DNA from: Kwoniella bestiolae CBS 10118
Lineage: Eukaryota; Basidiomycota; Tremellomycetes; Tremellales; Cryptococcaceae
Assembly: GCF_000512585.2 (NCBI RefSeq)
Contig: NC_089241.1
Coordinates: 1,674,001 to 1,738,000 of the forward strand
DNA: 64,000 bases
Reading direction: 5' to 3'
Position numbers and translations under genes: made by a program. The stretch's first letter is position 1. Every line of letters begins with the position of its first letter. A model generated the notes under the pieces. The model was not told where the DNA came from. It did not search any database and saw only the letters and a list, made by a program, of their open reading frames with translations. Positions 34,089 through 43,852 of this stretch are shown in pieces.

Positions 34089-36296
34089 ATGGGTATCAAA
34101 GGTGAGCTTCTTACTTGCAGATGGCGTCTTTGCCCACCTCATGAGAGGAGCTGATGTAAAGCTTCATAAATCAGGTCTTACCGCTCTTCTGAGCGAGAAC
34201 GCTCCGAGATGTATGAAGGAACATGAGATGAAGACTGTGAGTTATTCATTCGTACCAAACAGCTTCCCCTCTTATCGTCAGTTGGAGTAGATAAGCTGAT
34301 TTTGAGGTGTATAGCTGTTTGGCAGAAAAGTAGCTATCGACGCTTCCATGTAAGTCTTGATATTCCTTCCTCCTTTTCCACCTATCTGTCCAATGAAAGG
34401 AGGAAAGGAAGGAAGGATACCTTAAGCTTCCTTTGACAGATTCCAGAGCCTGCAGAATTTGCTAATTGTCCTCTATCTATTGCTGACAATGCACTACCTG
34501 CCGACTTTCAGGTCAATCTACCAATTCCTCATTGCAGTACGACAGCAAGACGGTCAGATGTTGATGAACGAAAGTGGAGATGTGACGAGGTGAGCTAGGC
34601 ACTTCTCTATCTATGCTCCTATCGCACAAGGATCTGACTATTACTATGACACTTGTTAATATCGCTATGATGTAGTCATCTCATGGGTTTCTTCTACCGT
34701 ACGATACGAATGGTAGATCACGGTATAAAACCTTGTTATATCTTTGATGGTAAACCGCCTGAATTGAAGGGTAACGTGGTATGTATCTACTTCTTCAAAA
34801 GATATCACTTTTCCTCCTCATCGCCTTGTGTCACCTACCTGCCAGTTCTCCAGTCCCAGATTGAGGGCCAAGCTGATTATGCGACTCTCGTCAGCTCGCA
34901 AAACGATTTGCAAGAAGGGAAGAAGCCAAAGAAGGTGAAGAGGAAGCTCGAGAAACTGGTATGTGCCCTTCTCCGTCAGCTTGGTAATCATGGTTCCTCG
35001 GCAGATAAGAAGCTGATGTGCGGGAATACATAGGTACTGCCGAAGATATCGATAAGCTCGCGAGAAGGCAGGTAAGAGTGACGAAAGAGCATAACGAGGA
35101 GTGTAAGAGATTGTTAGCTTTGATGGGTATCCCTGTGGTGACAGTGAGTCAGCTGCCCAAGAAGTTGGTGTTCGACCATAGCTGACGAGAGTGATAGGCA
35201 CCTGGAGAAGCTGAAGCTCAGTGTGCCGAACTTGCACGAGCGGGCAAGGTGAGCTACGAGGATGATACGACAGTGACAAGCGCATAGCTCATATCGCTCA
35301 AAATCTAGGTATACGCCGCCGGATCAGAAGATATGGATACTCTCACTTTCCATACTCCCATCCTCCTTCGGCATCTCACATTCTCAGAAGCTAAGAAGAT
35401 GCCTATTTCCGAAATCAATCTGGATATCGCCTTACAGGATCTAGACATGACCATGGATCAGGCGAGTAGCTGGTGGTCGAAAACGAAGTATCAAGCTGAC
35501 AATTGCATACAGTTTATCGAATTATGTATCTTACTCGGATGCGATTACCTCGAACCATGTAAAGGAATCGGACCCAAGACTGCCTTGAAGCTCTTAAGGG
35601 AACATAACGGTTTAGCAGGAGTAGTCAAATTTGTGAGAGGTAAAATGGCAGAGAAGGAACATGAGAATCAAGCGATTGCCTCGTCTCAGCACGACGATGA
35701 TGATTCGGATAGGGAGAGTGAAGAAGGTGGAGGAGGGATGATGGTTAATTCTGATGGGGAGGAGGTACCTGTCAGTAGTCCCGTTAAGAAGTCACCAGCG
35801 AAGAAGAAGAAGAAGGTTACAAGTTCGGGGATGCAGATTCCTGAACATTGGCCTTGGGAGGAGGCGAAGCAGTTGTTCATCACGCCTGATGTGGTGAAAG
35901 GGCCGGATCTGGAGGTGAGACATACTTCATCATTGAATCAATCATGTACATCGCAAGGGATGCTGATGGAAACGCGAACAGCTCGAATGGAAAGCACCCG
36001 ACGTAGAGGGGTTAGTAGAATTCCTGTGTCGAGATAAAGGGTTCAAGTGAGTTAGCTAGCGTAAGATCATTGGTAGGGTGACAACTGACATGATGCATGT
36101 GAATCGTAGCGAGGACCGAGTAAGAGCGGGAGCAGCGAAATTAGCCAAAATGTTAGCTGCGAAACAGCAAGGTAGATTGGATGGTTTCTTCACTGTTAAA
36201 CCCAAAGAGGGGGGTGCGAGTAAACCTGCGGCTGGGGGTAAGAGGAAGGGGGATGAGAAGGATAAAGGTGGAGCTAAGAAGAAGGGCAAGAAGTAA
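34089..36296 (+). CDS. FEN1: Flap endonuclease 1
   Basis: Starts MGIKG at 34089 and continues after the first intron LTALLSENAPRCMKEHEMKT, then [20 protein letters not shown] (catalytic Asp), YIFDGKPPELKGNV, and an exon LAKRFARREEAKEGEEEARE that requires a splice at about 34892. Nuclease I region: LLALMGIPVVT|APGEAEAQCAELARAGK with acidic Glu residues, and VYAAGSEDMDTLTF. The helix-hairpin-helix FIELCILLGCDYLEPCKGIG is followed by a PIP box QGRLDGFFTV near the C-terminus and a Lys-rich tail. FEN1 removes 5' flaps in Okazaki fragment maturation and base-excision repair, bound to PCNA. A long acidic then basic insert (about 35690-35820, DDDDSDRESEEGGGG...KKSPAKKKKK) sits between the H3TH region and the conserved C-terminal part. 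Confidence 0.95.
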
Positions 36297-37060
36297 CTTG
36301 GTTTCACATTGACACGATAATATTGTATGTATAATCTATAAGTGACCTGGACGACTTCGTGACTTCATGGCTTCATGGGACATCCTCTTCGATCTTGGGT
36401 CATTTCGCCATGACTAAGGCAATGGGTGGATGAGCTGTCACGTGACCCAGACCCGTAAATTCGATTGCTCCTCCTATCAAACTTGCCTGATTAAGTAATT
36501 CTGAGCCTGATCGGTGAAAATACCGGTGACCTCCAAAATTCGAAAATCAAAAAATCATATTCGAAAAGGCGTTTGAATTTTTATACGAGTACGAGTCAAA
36601 CAGCGAGTCCATCTTCGGGGTTCAAATCCATGGACATGACATGAGAATGAGAATGAGGAGCAGCAAGCGAATTGTATGTATGAGCAGGTGGAGTGGGATG
36701 TTATGCATGGGAGCATGGTCGTAGCTACGCAAGCAGTACATGAACGGGATCCATTCAGACTCGGGTGACTCGCGTAATTCATAATTCATACGAGTCGAAA
36801 TTAATTGGATCATCATACTGTTGAACTTCTTACATAACGTCGGATTTGATTAACAGTCAGAGCCATTGAAAAAAAGAAAAGGTGAAAACTTGCTTCTTCA
36901 ACATCATCATAATTATACATCATACATAAACCTAGAGATACATCCCAGCATAGAGGTATCATAACATTAGCAATAGCATAACACCCATAAAAGCTACTTT
37001 ACCAGCACCTACTCCATCTTATCTCTCATATACATACGCGCTTAAAACTAAAACACCAAC
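36297..37060. promoter_or_regulatory. Intergenic region, promoter of homocitrate synthase
   Basis: Between FEN1 and homocitrate synthase, same direction. Contains a perfect E-box palindrome TCACGTGA at 36438-36445, the core bound by CBF1/USF-type bHLH proteins. A CT/CA-rich leader lies just before 37061. No gene was seen. Confidence 0.35.
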
Positions 37061-39519
37061 ATGTGCCCCCCACCTGACCAACCAGTATCCTCAAACGGAA
37101 CCACCGAAGAGATGGTGCCCATTATAAATGATGGACCTCACATCTCGTCTTCATCCAATGGAGAAGTCAAGCGAACAAATGAATCGACAAGTCAACAGCC
37201 CCCTGCTGTCAAGTCGCACAAGGGGTTGTACGGACGGGCGAGCGATTTCTTGAGTAATACTTCTAATTGGAGTGTGAGTGGTCTCCATCTTAGGTATAAC
37301 GACAAAATTGGGTATAGAAGTGAGACGCTAATGATGGTGTGGATATCCATGTAGATTATTGAATCTACCCTTCGAGGTTAGTTTCAGTCTTCACTTCTCA
37401 CTCTCATCATCGTGTTCCATACTGGAATCGATCCGGGGTCACGCGAGGATAAAGAGACAGACGAGCTGATGATTATCTTCTTAATACCACAGAGGGAGAA
37501 CAATTCGCCAATGCCTTCTTCACGCTTGAGACCAAGATCAAGATTGCTAAGATGTGAGTTTGGCCTACCCGCTTTGCATCATCAGAAACCATTGTCATTC
37601 ATGATCCCATGTTCCATAATATCTCTTCGCATCCTGATTCCATGTTTCACCTATGTCCCCACTTCATCTCGGCCAGCCCCCCAATTAGAGGCATGATCTA
37701 CCGATACTGATACCTTGCAATCCACAGGCTCGACGAATTCGGTGTAGAGTACATCGAACTTACTTCCCCCGCTGCCTCACCAGAATCAAGAGCCCACTGT
37801 GAAGCTATTTGCAACTTGGGTCTCAAGAAGACCAAGATCTTGACTCACATTAGATGTCATATGGATGATGCCAAGTTGGCTGTTGAGACTGGTGAGTGTG
37901 ACTTCAGCTATTGACCAAGATGTATTTGTACGGGTGGGATGATCATGCCCCCTATATGGGAAGTAGAGGAGTAAATCATTTGGACGACATAGATTACTCG
38001 ACGTGGCCGAACCAATCGCTCTGCATAGTATAGTAATCATAGCTGACCATATCGCCCACAGGTGTCGACGGAGTAGACGTCGTCATTGGAACCTCCTCAT
38101 TCCTGAGAGAACACTCCCACGGAAAAGACATGACATGGATCACCAAGACCGCCATCGAAGTGATCGAATTCGTCAAGTCAAAGGGTATCGAGATCCGATT
38201 CTCGTCCGAGGACTCGTTCAGATCCGAGTTGGTCGACCTGTTGTCCATCTACCGAACCGTCGACAAGATCCACGTCAACCGAGTGGGTGTGGCCGATACT
38301 GTTGGTTGTGCCGACCCTAGACAGGTGTACGATTTGGTGAGAACTTTGAGAGGGGTGGTTAGCTGTGATATCGAGTGTCATTTCCACAATGATACTGGTT
38401 GTTGTGAGTGGTTTTCTCTTCTTGGTGGCTTCTCTCGTTTCTCTTCATCATATCTACCCTAGCTGCTGTCTTCTTCGCAATACCACCATCTAGTCGCTCG
38501 ATGTTGCCATGTTCAACTGTATTTGGTAACTTCCTATGCTGACAATTTTGTAAATATTTATCAGCCATCGCCAACGCCTACGCCGCTCTCGAAGCTGGTG
38601 CCACCCACATCGATACCTCCATTGTAAGTCAGCTGGTCGTGCCTGCAACAAAGCAGCCGCAGTAGCTGACATCTTCGTCCAATTTCAGCTCGGTATTGGT
38701 GAGAGAAACGGTATCACCCCTCTTGGTGGGTTGATCGCCCGAATGATGGTCGCCGACCCCGAGTACGTCAAGGGCAAGTACAAGCTGTCCATGCTCCGAG
38801 AGTTGGAAAACGTCGTTGCTGAGGCTGTCGAGATCTCCGTTCCTTTGTGAGTGCTTCGTCTCGTTACATATGAGAAGGATGGTATGAGTACTGACCTGGT
38901 TCATTGTCGGCATCTTCAGCAACAACTACATCACCGGTTTCTGCGCCTTCACCCACAAGGCTGGTATCCACGCCAAGGCTATCCTTGCCAACCCATCTAC
39001 TTACGAGATCTTGAACCCTGCCGATTTCGGTATGACTCGATATGTCTCTATTGGGTGAGTACAGCTCATTTCCTGCCTCTGGTATCAAACGGCATGTCAT
39101 GCTGATACTATTGGGTGGTTCATAGTCACCGACTCACAGGATGGAACGCCGTCAAGTCCCGAGTGGAGCAACTCAACTTGAACCTCACCGACGACCAGGT
39201 CAAGGATGCCACCGCCAAGATCAAGGAGTTGGCCGACGTGCGAACCCAATCGATGGAGGATGTCGATATGATCTTGAGAATCTATCACACCGGTATCCAA
39301 TCGGGTGATCTCAAGATTGGACAATCTGCCGTGTTGGACCGATTGCTCGAGAAGGTGAATTTGGGGTGTATCCACATTAACATGAATTTTTGCAACTGCG
39401 TCGTGGGATATAAGCTGATCTCTTTGTTGTACTTGCAGCACATGCCCTCGAGAGAAGCTTCGCCCAATGGAAGTGCCAACGGAAACAAGCGAGCAAGGAT
39501 CGAAGGTGCCACCGCTTAA
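37061..39519 (+). CDS. LYS20: Homocitrate synthase
   Basis: Spliced gene starting MCPPPDQPVSSNGTTEEM at 37061. After a variable N-terminus comes the HMGL-like TIM barrel: IIESTLREGEQFANAFF (catalytic Arg and metal Glu), ETKIKIAKMLDEFGVEYIEL, TSPAASPESRAHCEAICNLG, KILTHIRCHMDDAKLAVETG, GVDVVIGTSSFLREHSHGKD, EIRFSSEDSFRSELVDLLSI, NRVGVADTVGCADPRQVYDL, CDIECHFHNDTGCSIANAYA (metal His pair), HIDTSILGIGERNGITPLGG, then the C-terminal domain FCAFTHKAGIHAKAILANPS. It condenses acetyl-CoA with 2-oxoglutarate, the first step of the fungal alpha-aminoadipate route to lysine, and is feedback-inhibited by lysine in the family. The C-terminus ends in a basic KRARIEGATA tail. Confidence 0.96.
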
Positions 39520-39946
39520 GGTGTAATGAGGATAATGTATCAAAGGAAAAGGAATAGAAGTAGAGATGAGGGAAGCTTCTTACATCACATCGAAAAGGAT
39601 CAAAAAAGGTTATCGAGATTTGCGTCAAGTCTTGGAACATGCTGGATCCGATAATTCTGTTTCTATAAGTATCAACGTTTTATTCATGCTCTTACATATG
39701 CAATGCATCTGGTCAAGTTATACGGAGTCACACGAGTGTTGCGGTGTCTATACAAACAAGTTAACGTCAAAAGATGCCTAAGGACCTTGTCAAGAAGGGC
39801 AGCAGTCATTGTTGACTGTGTAGAAATCCATCTGGTCACATTGCGTCTAAAAATTATCTCAGAGTCCATCTCTGCAAAAATCTTTCTGCCAATAATACCA
39901 CACCCTCCAATATTGTACATAAACCCTTGTCACTCGCTATCGTTCG
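39520..39946. other. Convergent intergenic region with no gene seen
   Basis: 3' ends of homocitrate synthase and COQ7. No feature was recognised. Confidence 0.3.
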
Positions 39947-41298
39947 TTATACCTTCTCACAAACTTTAATCGCAACTTTACACCCCGCCCCTATAATAGC
40001 AGATAACAAACTATGTCCCGGAGCCTTCTGCGCACCCTCTTCTACGGCCGTATCAAGATGCTCTAGCTCGTCGTCTCGGAATTCCTCTAGGATCTTAGCC
40101 ATGAGTGGGAGGGAGGGGTGAGGGGCGGGAGAAGTGGGGTCGGAGGGGTTGAGCAGGGGTTGGAGGGCTTTGAGTTGGCTGGGTAGGTGAGGTCAATAGT
40201 TAGCGATGGGAGAAGGTGATGTGGCTAGATAATGGATAACTCGGTAGTTCCATGTATCCTGTCTTCTGCGTGTATATGAAGAAGAACCATCGGAACAAAC
40301 GATATCCGTAGAGTCGACACTTCTCGAACAAGATCTTGCCTGATGGCTCCTTACTCTAACGAGATGTAGCTCTGAGAGGAACAGTCACTCACTCGTCATA
40401 ATGCTCCCCTATGACCGTCTCAACAGCCTCCGTACAAGCCATAGCAGCCTCCTTGGACATCAGCCCTGTACTAGCCCCAAGACCGAAGGCCATAGCTTGC
40501 CAAAGGGGGTATAACATGGTGGGTCTAGCGCGATGTTGCGTTTGGAGGTGGGAGAGGATTGTCAGGTGATGCCGCTCGTTTTCCCACATTTCCTGTGACA
40601 GTAGTAAAGTGAGATTAGCTTGGGTATTTCTTCGTCGAACAGACGGGGAAGAATGTGAGCTCGAGAGGGGATATGATATGAAGGAATGGTCAATTGCAAT
40701 TATGAGTATCGAAATGACGATGATGATCATAATCATATATTCCAAATATTGATATCGAAATCATCATATCAAAGCAAAAACAAAAGCAAACCAAAAGCAA
40801 AAGCAAAAGCAAGAGCAAAAGCAAGAGCAAAAGCAAGAGCAAAAGCAAGAGCAAAAGCAAGAGCAAAAGCAAGAGCAAAAGCAAGAGCAAAAGCAAAAGA
40901 CCAAGACAACAAAACAGGACAAAACGAAACAAAACAGAATCATCCATGCTCCCCTCTAAGAGTACAACCTCACTCACCTCAACCTGCTTCCCCGTCTCCT
41001 TATCTCCCTTAACATCCATAGCCCACTTCTGACCCCTATAGATCCAATTCGCACCCAGCTCGCCAGCCTGGTCCACCCGAATTATCGAATCTATAAGTGT
41101 CCTCTGCTCGGGCGTGAGGTCCGGTGGCGTCGTGGTGGTTGCTTCGGCAGATACCACCGGTGTCGTCGAAGGAGAAGAAGAAGAAGAAGGAGATGGGGGG
41201 AGGTAGGCGTGTGAGGCTAGGGTGCGGGTATGGGTGAAGAGGCGGGAGGGACCTGCTCGGGCTGAGGAGGTGAGAGATCGGGAGAGGATGGATGACAT
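39947..41298 (-). CDS. COQ7: 5-demethoxyubiquinone hydroxylase (COQ7/CAT5)
   Basis: Three exons: 41298-40978, 40592 to about 40393, and about 40183-39947. The N-terminus MSSILSRSLTSSARAGPSRL is a mitochondrial presequence. The di-iron carboxylate ligands are visible: TLIDSIIRVDQAGELGANWI, EMWENERHHL (E...ExxH), GLMSKEAAMACTEAVETVIG EHYDE, and the last ExxH in FRDDELEHLDTAVEEGAQRA. It ends IGAGCKVAIKVCEKV. The enzyme hydroxylates demethoxyubiquinone on the inner mitochondrial membrane, next to the last step of coenzyme Q synthesis. The first intron (40593-40977) is about 385 nt, much longer than the usual 50-100 nt here, because it holds a tandem repeat. Confidence 0.94.
40805..40888 (+). repeat. 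12-nt minisatellite in the first COQ7 intron
   Basis: Seven uninterrupted copies of aaaagcaagagc (40805-40888), flanked by degenerate copies aaaagc on both sides (from about 40783). On the COQ7 sense strand the unit is pyrimidine-rich (GCTCTTGCTTTT) and contains neither AG nor GT. Confidence 0.95.
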
Positions 41299-41818
41299 TG
41301 CGATTTGGTTGTTTCTTTCTTCCTTGTCTTTCCTTCTGATATAGGCACTTGCTCTTGTTCAGGTTGGATGCCTGCCGGGTGTTATAGATGGAGAAGAGGA
41401 ATCTTGGTTGGAGAGTGTCGTTGCAAGGTGTGTTGAAGGTGGTTGCAAGAGGGAAAATCTTGAACTCAGAACAACGATCGATCCATCTCAACTGAACATT
41501 TCCCATTCCTCACTGATATTTGCCATTTCCGCCGGAATGACCCGACTTTTTCAACAACCACATCTCTCGAATCTACGCAAGTATCAAGCAATAGGTGACA
41601 CGCTCTCAAAGTACAATGTACAGACAATCCTGTCCAGCACCATGCCATATCGCTTGTTATACATGATGCATAGTTATTCAACCCCCGGGAACCGAAAGTG
41701 CAACTCATAAAAGCCTATATGCTGAATATCTACCTTTGCCTCTTTCGTGCTCTCTTTCGTATCTTCCTGATGGCGATTGCTTTGCTCTTTTATTGTTGGA
41801 CTTGTACAACATGATAGG
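41299..41818. other. Upstream of COQ7 / downstream of MAGOH
   Basis: Both flanking genes are on the minus strand. Holds the COQ7 promoter and the MAGOH 3' UTR. The MAGOH coding end may extend into this stretch if a further intron exists. No other gene was seen. Confidence 0.3.
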
Positions 41819-43230
41819 TCAGCTAACATCACTTTCATCAAGACAAGCGAAAGGAAACTCACTAGGTTTGATCTTGAAATGAAGGGTGATAAGAGAGAAG
41901 ATGAAGCACTGTTTGCGAAGCGAAGCGAAGCGAAGCGAAGCGAAGCGAAGATAGTCAGCACAAGGCATCCATCCACTACGATTCGACTGGCAGCTAGCTA
42001 TTCTGTAATCGCAGATCAACCCACCTTGAGATCTTGCACGAGGTAGTAGAACACTCTCAGACCCTCTGCATCGGACGATTCATTCACATCTGCCAATGAA
42101 CCGATTTTCGCGGTCTAAGAGAGGTGTATCAGCGATTTGCGCCTGTAGTTGTTGTCTTCGTCACTCCATAAGATCATACTCCACCTCTCAAGTCGACCTC
42201 ATATGACGAGAACGAACAACGACGGTTAGGGAGGGGGATAGACGCCAGACCCACTTCAAACGAGATATGTTCCTTATCTATTCTAACTTCCAACTCCTGT
42301 TTACCCACCACGTTCTTCTTAGGCCACGCCACGTCGTCTTCTCTGTGAGATGAGGCATGACATCAGTATCGTTGTAAGTTCGAAAGAGTCAAGGTGCCTA
42401 CATATACAGAAAAAGAGAGGGAGGCAGAGGCAAGGGTCTGATGAGTCGCTACTCACTTGGTAATTTCACTTTCCCTCACGATCCTCTTCAATTCCTCCAC
42501 TACAGCCGGGCCAATGAACACTGCAAAAGTGGAAAATAAATCGTCAGTTAATAGATATCATGATCTCCGGCCTTGCCTCTAGGTCTCAAACGTTTCTTCT
42601 TCTTCGTGTCCCGCCCCCTGCTCTCAGTGAATGTCCAGACTCTAGGAATCAATGGCCCTTTCCCTTCCTCCATATATCTGCACTTCTCCTCCCATCTCAA
42701 AACTCCATCGCACATCGATAGTCATCGACCTCTCCATTGCCTCCTCTCCCATCTCTCCCCATGAGCCAACGTCCAGAAGCGAAACCACACCCACTCTCTT
42801 TCCTAATCAAACTATCATTCCTATAATTCGAGTTATTCGCATATCTAATTCGGCCTATAGTCCAACGAGGAGGAGTCAACGTAATTCCAGCTTCCAGGTT
42901 ATCTAGATGGGAAATCACTTACCATGGGAATATTCGAATTCCAGGAACTCGTGCCCATGCATACCTTGATGTCCTGTACTGTTTGAGTTACATCAGAACA
43001 ACAGATTAGCAACTGTCCTATCCTTCTTCCCTCTTTCATGTTGTAACTCTTCGGTGATCTCGTAAAAGGTGGGGATGAAGGATGGGAGGGCTTACTAGTA
43101 TCTATAGCAGGTATATCATATCAGCTACTATTTTATGACCACAACACCACTCAAATGACATTAACATCGACAGGTAAACGACAACTCACCGGAGGTAGAA
43201 TGGATCTCTCTCTAAATCTGCTGTGGCCAT
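41819..43230 (-). CDS. MAGOH: Mago nashi homologue, exon-junction-complex core
   Basis: Very intron-rich. Exons read: 43230-43190 (MATADLERDPFYL), a 6-nt microexon 43096-43101, 42978-42923 (TGHQGMHGHEFLEFEYSH), one near 42860-42795 (GRIRYANNSNYRNDSLIRKE), then FIGPAVVEELKRIVRESEIT, KEDDVAWPKKNVVGKQELEV, RIDKEHISFE, TAKIGSLADVNESSDAEGLR with VFYYLVQDLK, and a last exon from 41908, CFIFSLITLHFKIKP. The whole protein follows the MAGOH family. MAGOH pairs with Y14 (RBM8A) in the exon junction complex on spliced mRNA. The family normally ends ...KIKP plus one residue. Here the unspliced frame adds SEFPFACLDESDVS before the stop at 41819, so the exact C-terminus is uncertain. Confidence 0.88.
41915..41949 (+). 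repeat. Pentanucleotide microsatellite in the last MAGOH intron
   Basis: Seven perfect copies of GCGAA. On the sense strand of MAGOH these read TTCGC and lie between the CTGAC branch-like site (around 41954-41958) and the acceptor AG at 41909-41910. Confidence 0.95.
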
Positions 43231-43852
43231 TTTGATGGGTGTTTCTCCTAAGCTCGATCGAATATGAAGGGGGGTTGAAGTGATGTCTTGAGCTTGATCT
43301 GATGCTACGTTACTTGTAGCTGTCCTAGTTTATTGTAAGAGTGATGTTATATGTATGATGAGGATGATCAACTTGACCTATGAACTCATTTTCGACATTA
43401 TGATAGAACATTGAATTGACATCAAAGGTGACAGTGACCACTCGGTCCTTATATGGGTAGCTCGAATAGATTTGCGACCGCTCAGTGAGCGATCTCGATG
43501 TGGCACTTTGACATTTTGACATTCAGACAATTTATTTGCATAATCATTCACGTCACTCCTTCATCTTCTGCTTCTGCTGAGTCCTATATACCAACTACCC
43601 AACTATCCAACTACGAGAAATGGGAACAAATCGTTCAGTCGTGAATTGTCAGAAGACTAAATAATAGAGCCAATGAAATTACGGATATGAACATCAAATG
43701 ATAGTAAAAATAATAGGAATATATGTCGTTTCTGTTTTCTTCTTTCCCGTCCACTTCCACCGTTTCCTACCCCTCAAATCCTGCTCCCATATATTTCTGG
43801 TTGTTCCTGTCTCCATACACCTCTACTTTTCATCCCCATCTCATCAACGCCC
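43231..43852. other. Intergenic region with no gene seen
   Basis: MAGOH promoter and 3' UTR of the Ish1-repeat gene. No feature beyond AT-rich sequence. Confidence 0.3.

Noticed and set aside
36610..36640. GGTTCAAATCC, a perfect tRNA B-box
   Set aside because: The flanking bases do not form a proper T stem or acceptor stem, and no A-box lies upstream.
40686..41012. Open frame encoding a KAKARAKARA-type Lys/Ala/Arg repeat protein, and a poly-Leu run on the other strand
   Set aside because: Both are translations of the intronic 12-nt minisatellite inside COQ7; there is no start context or conservation to support a gene.
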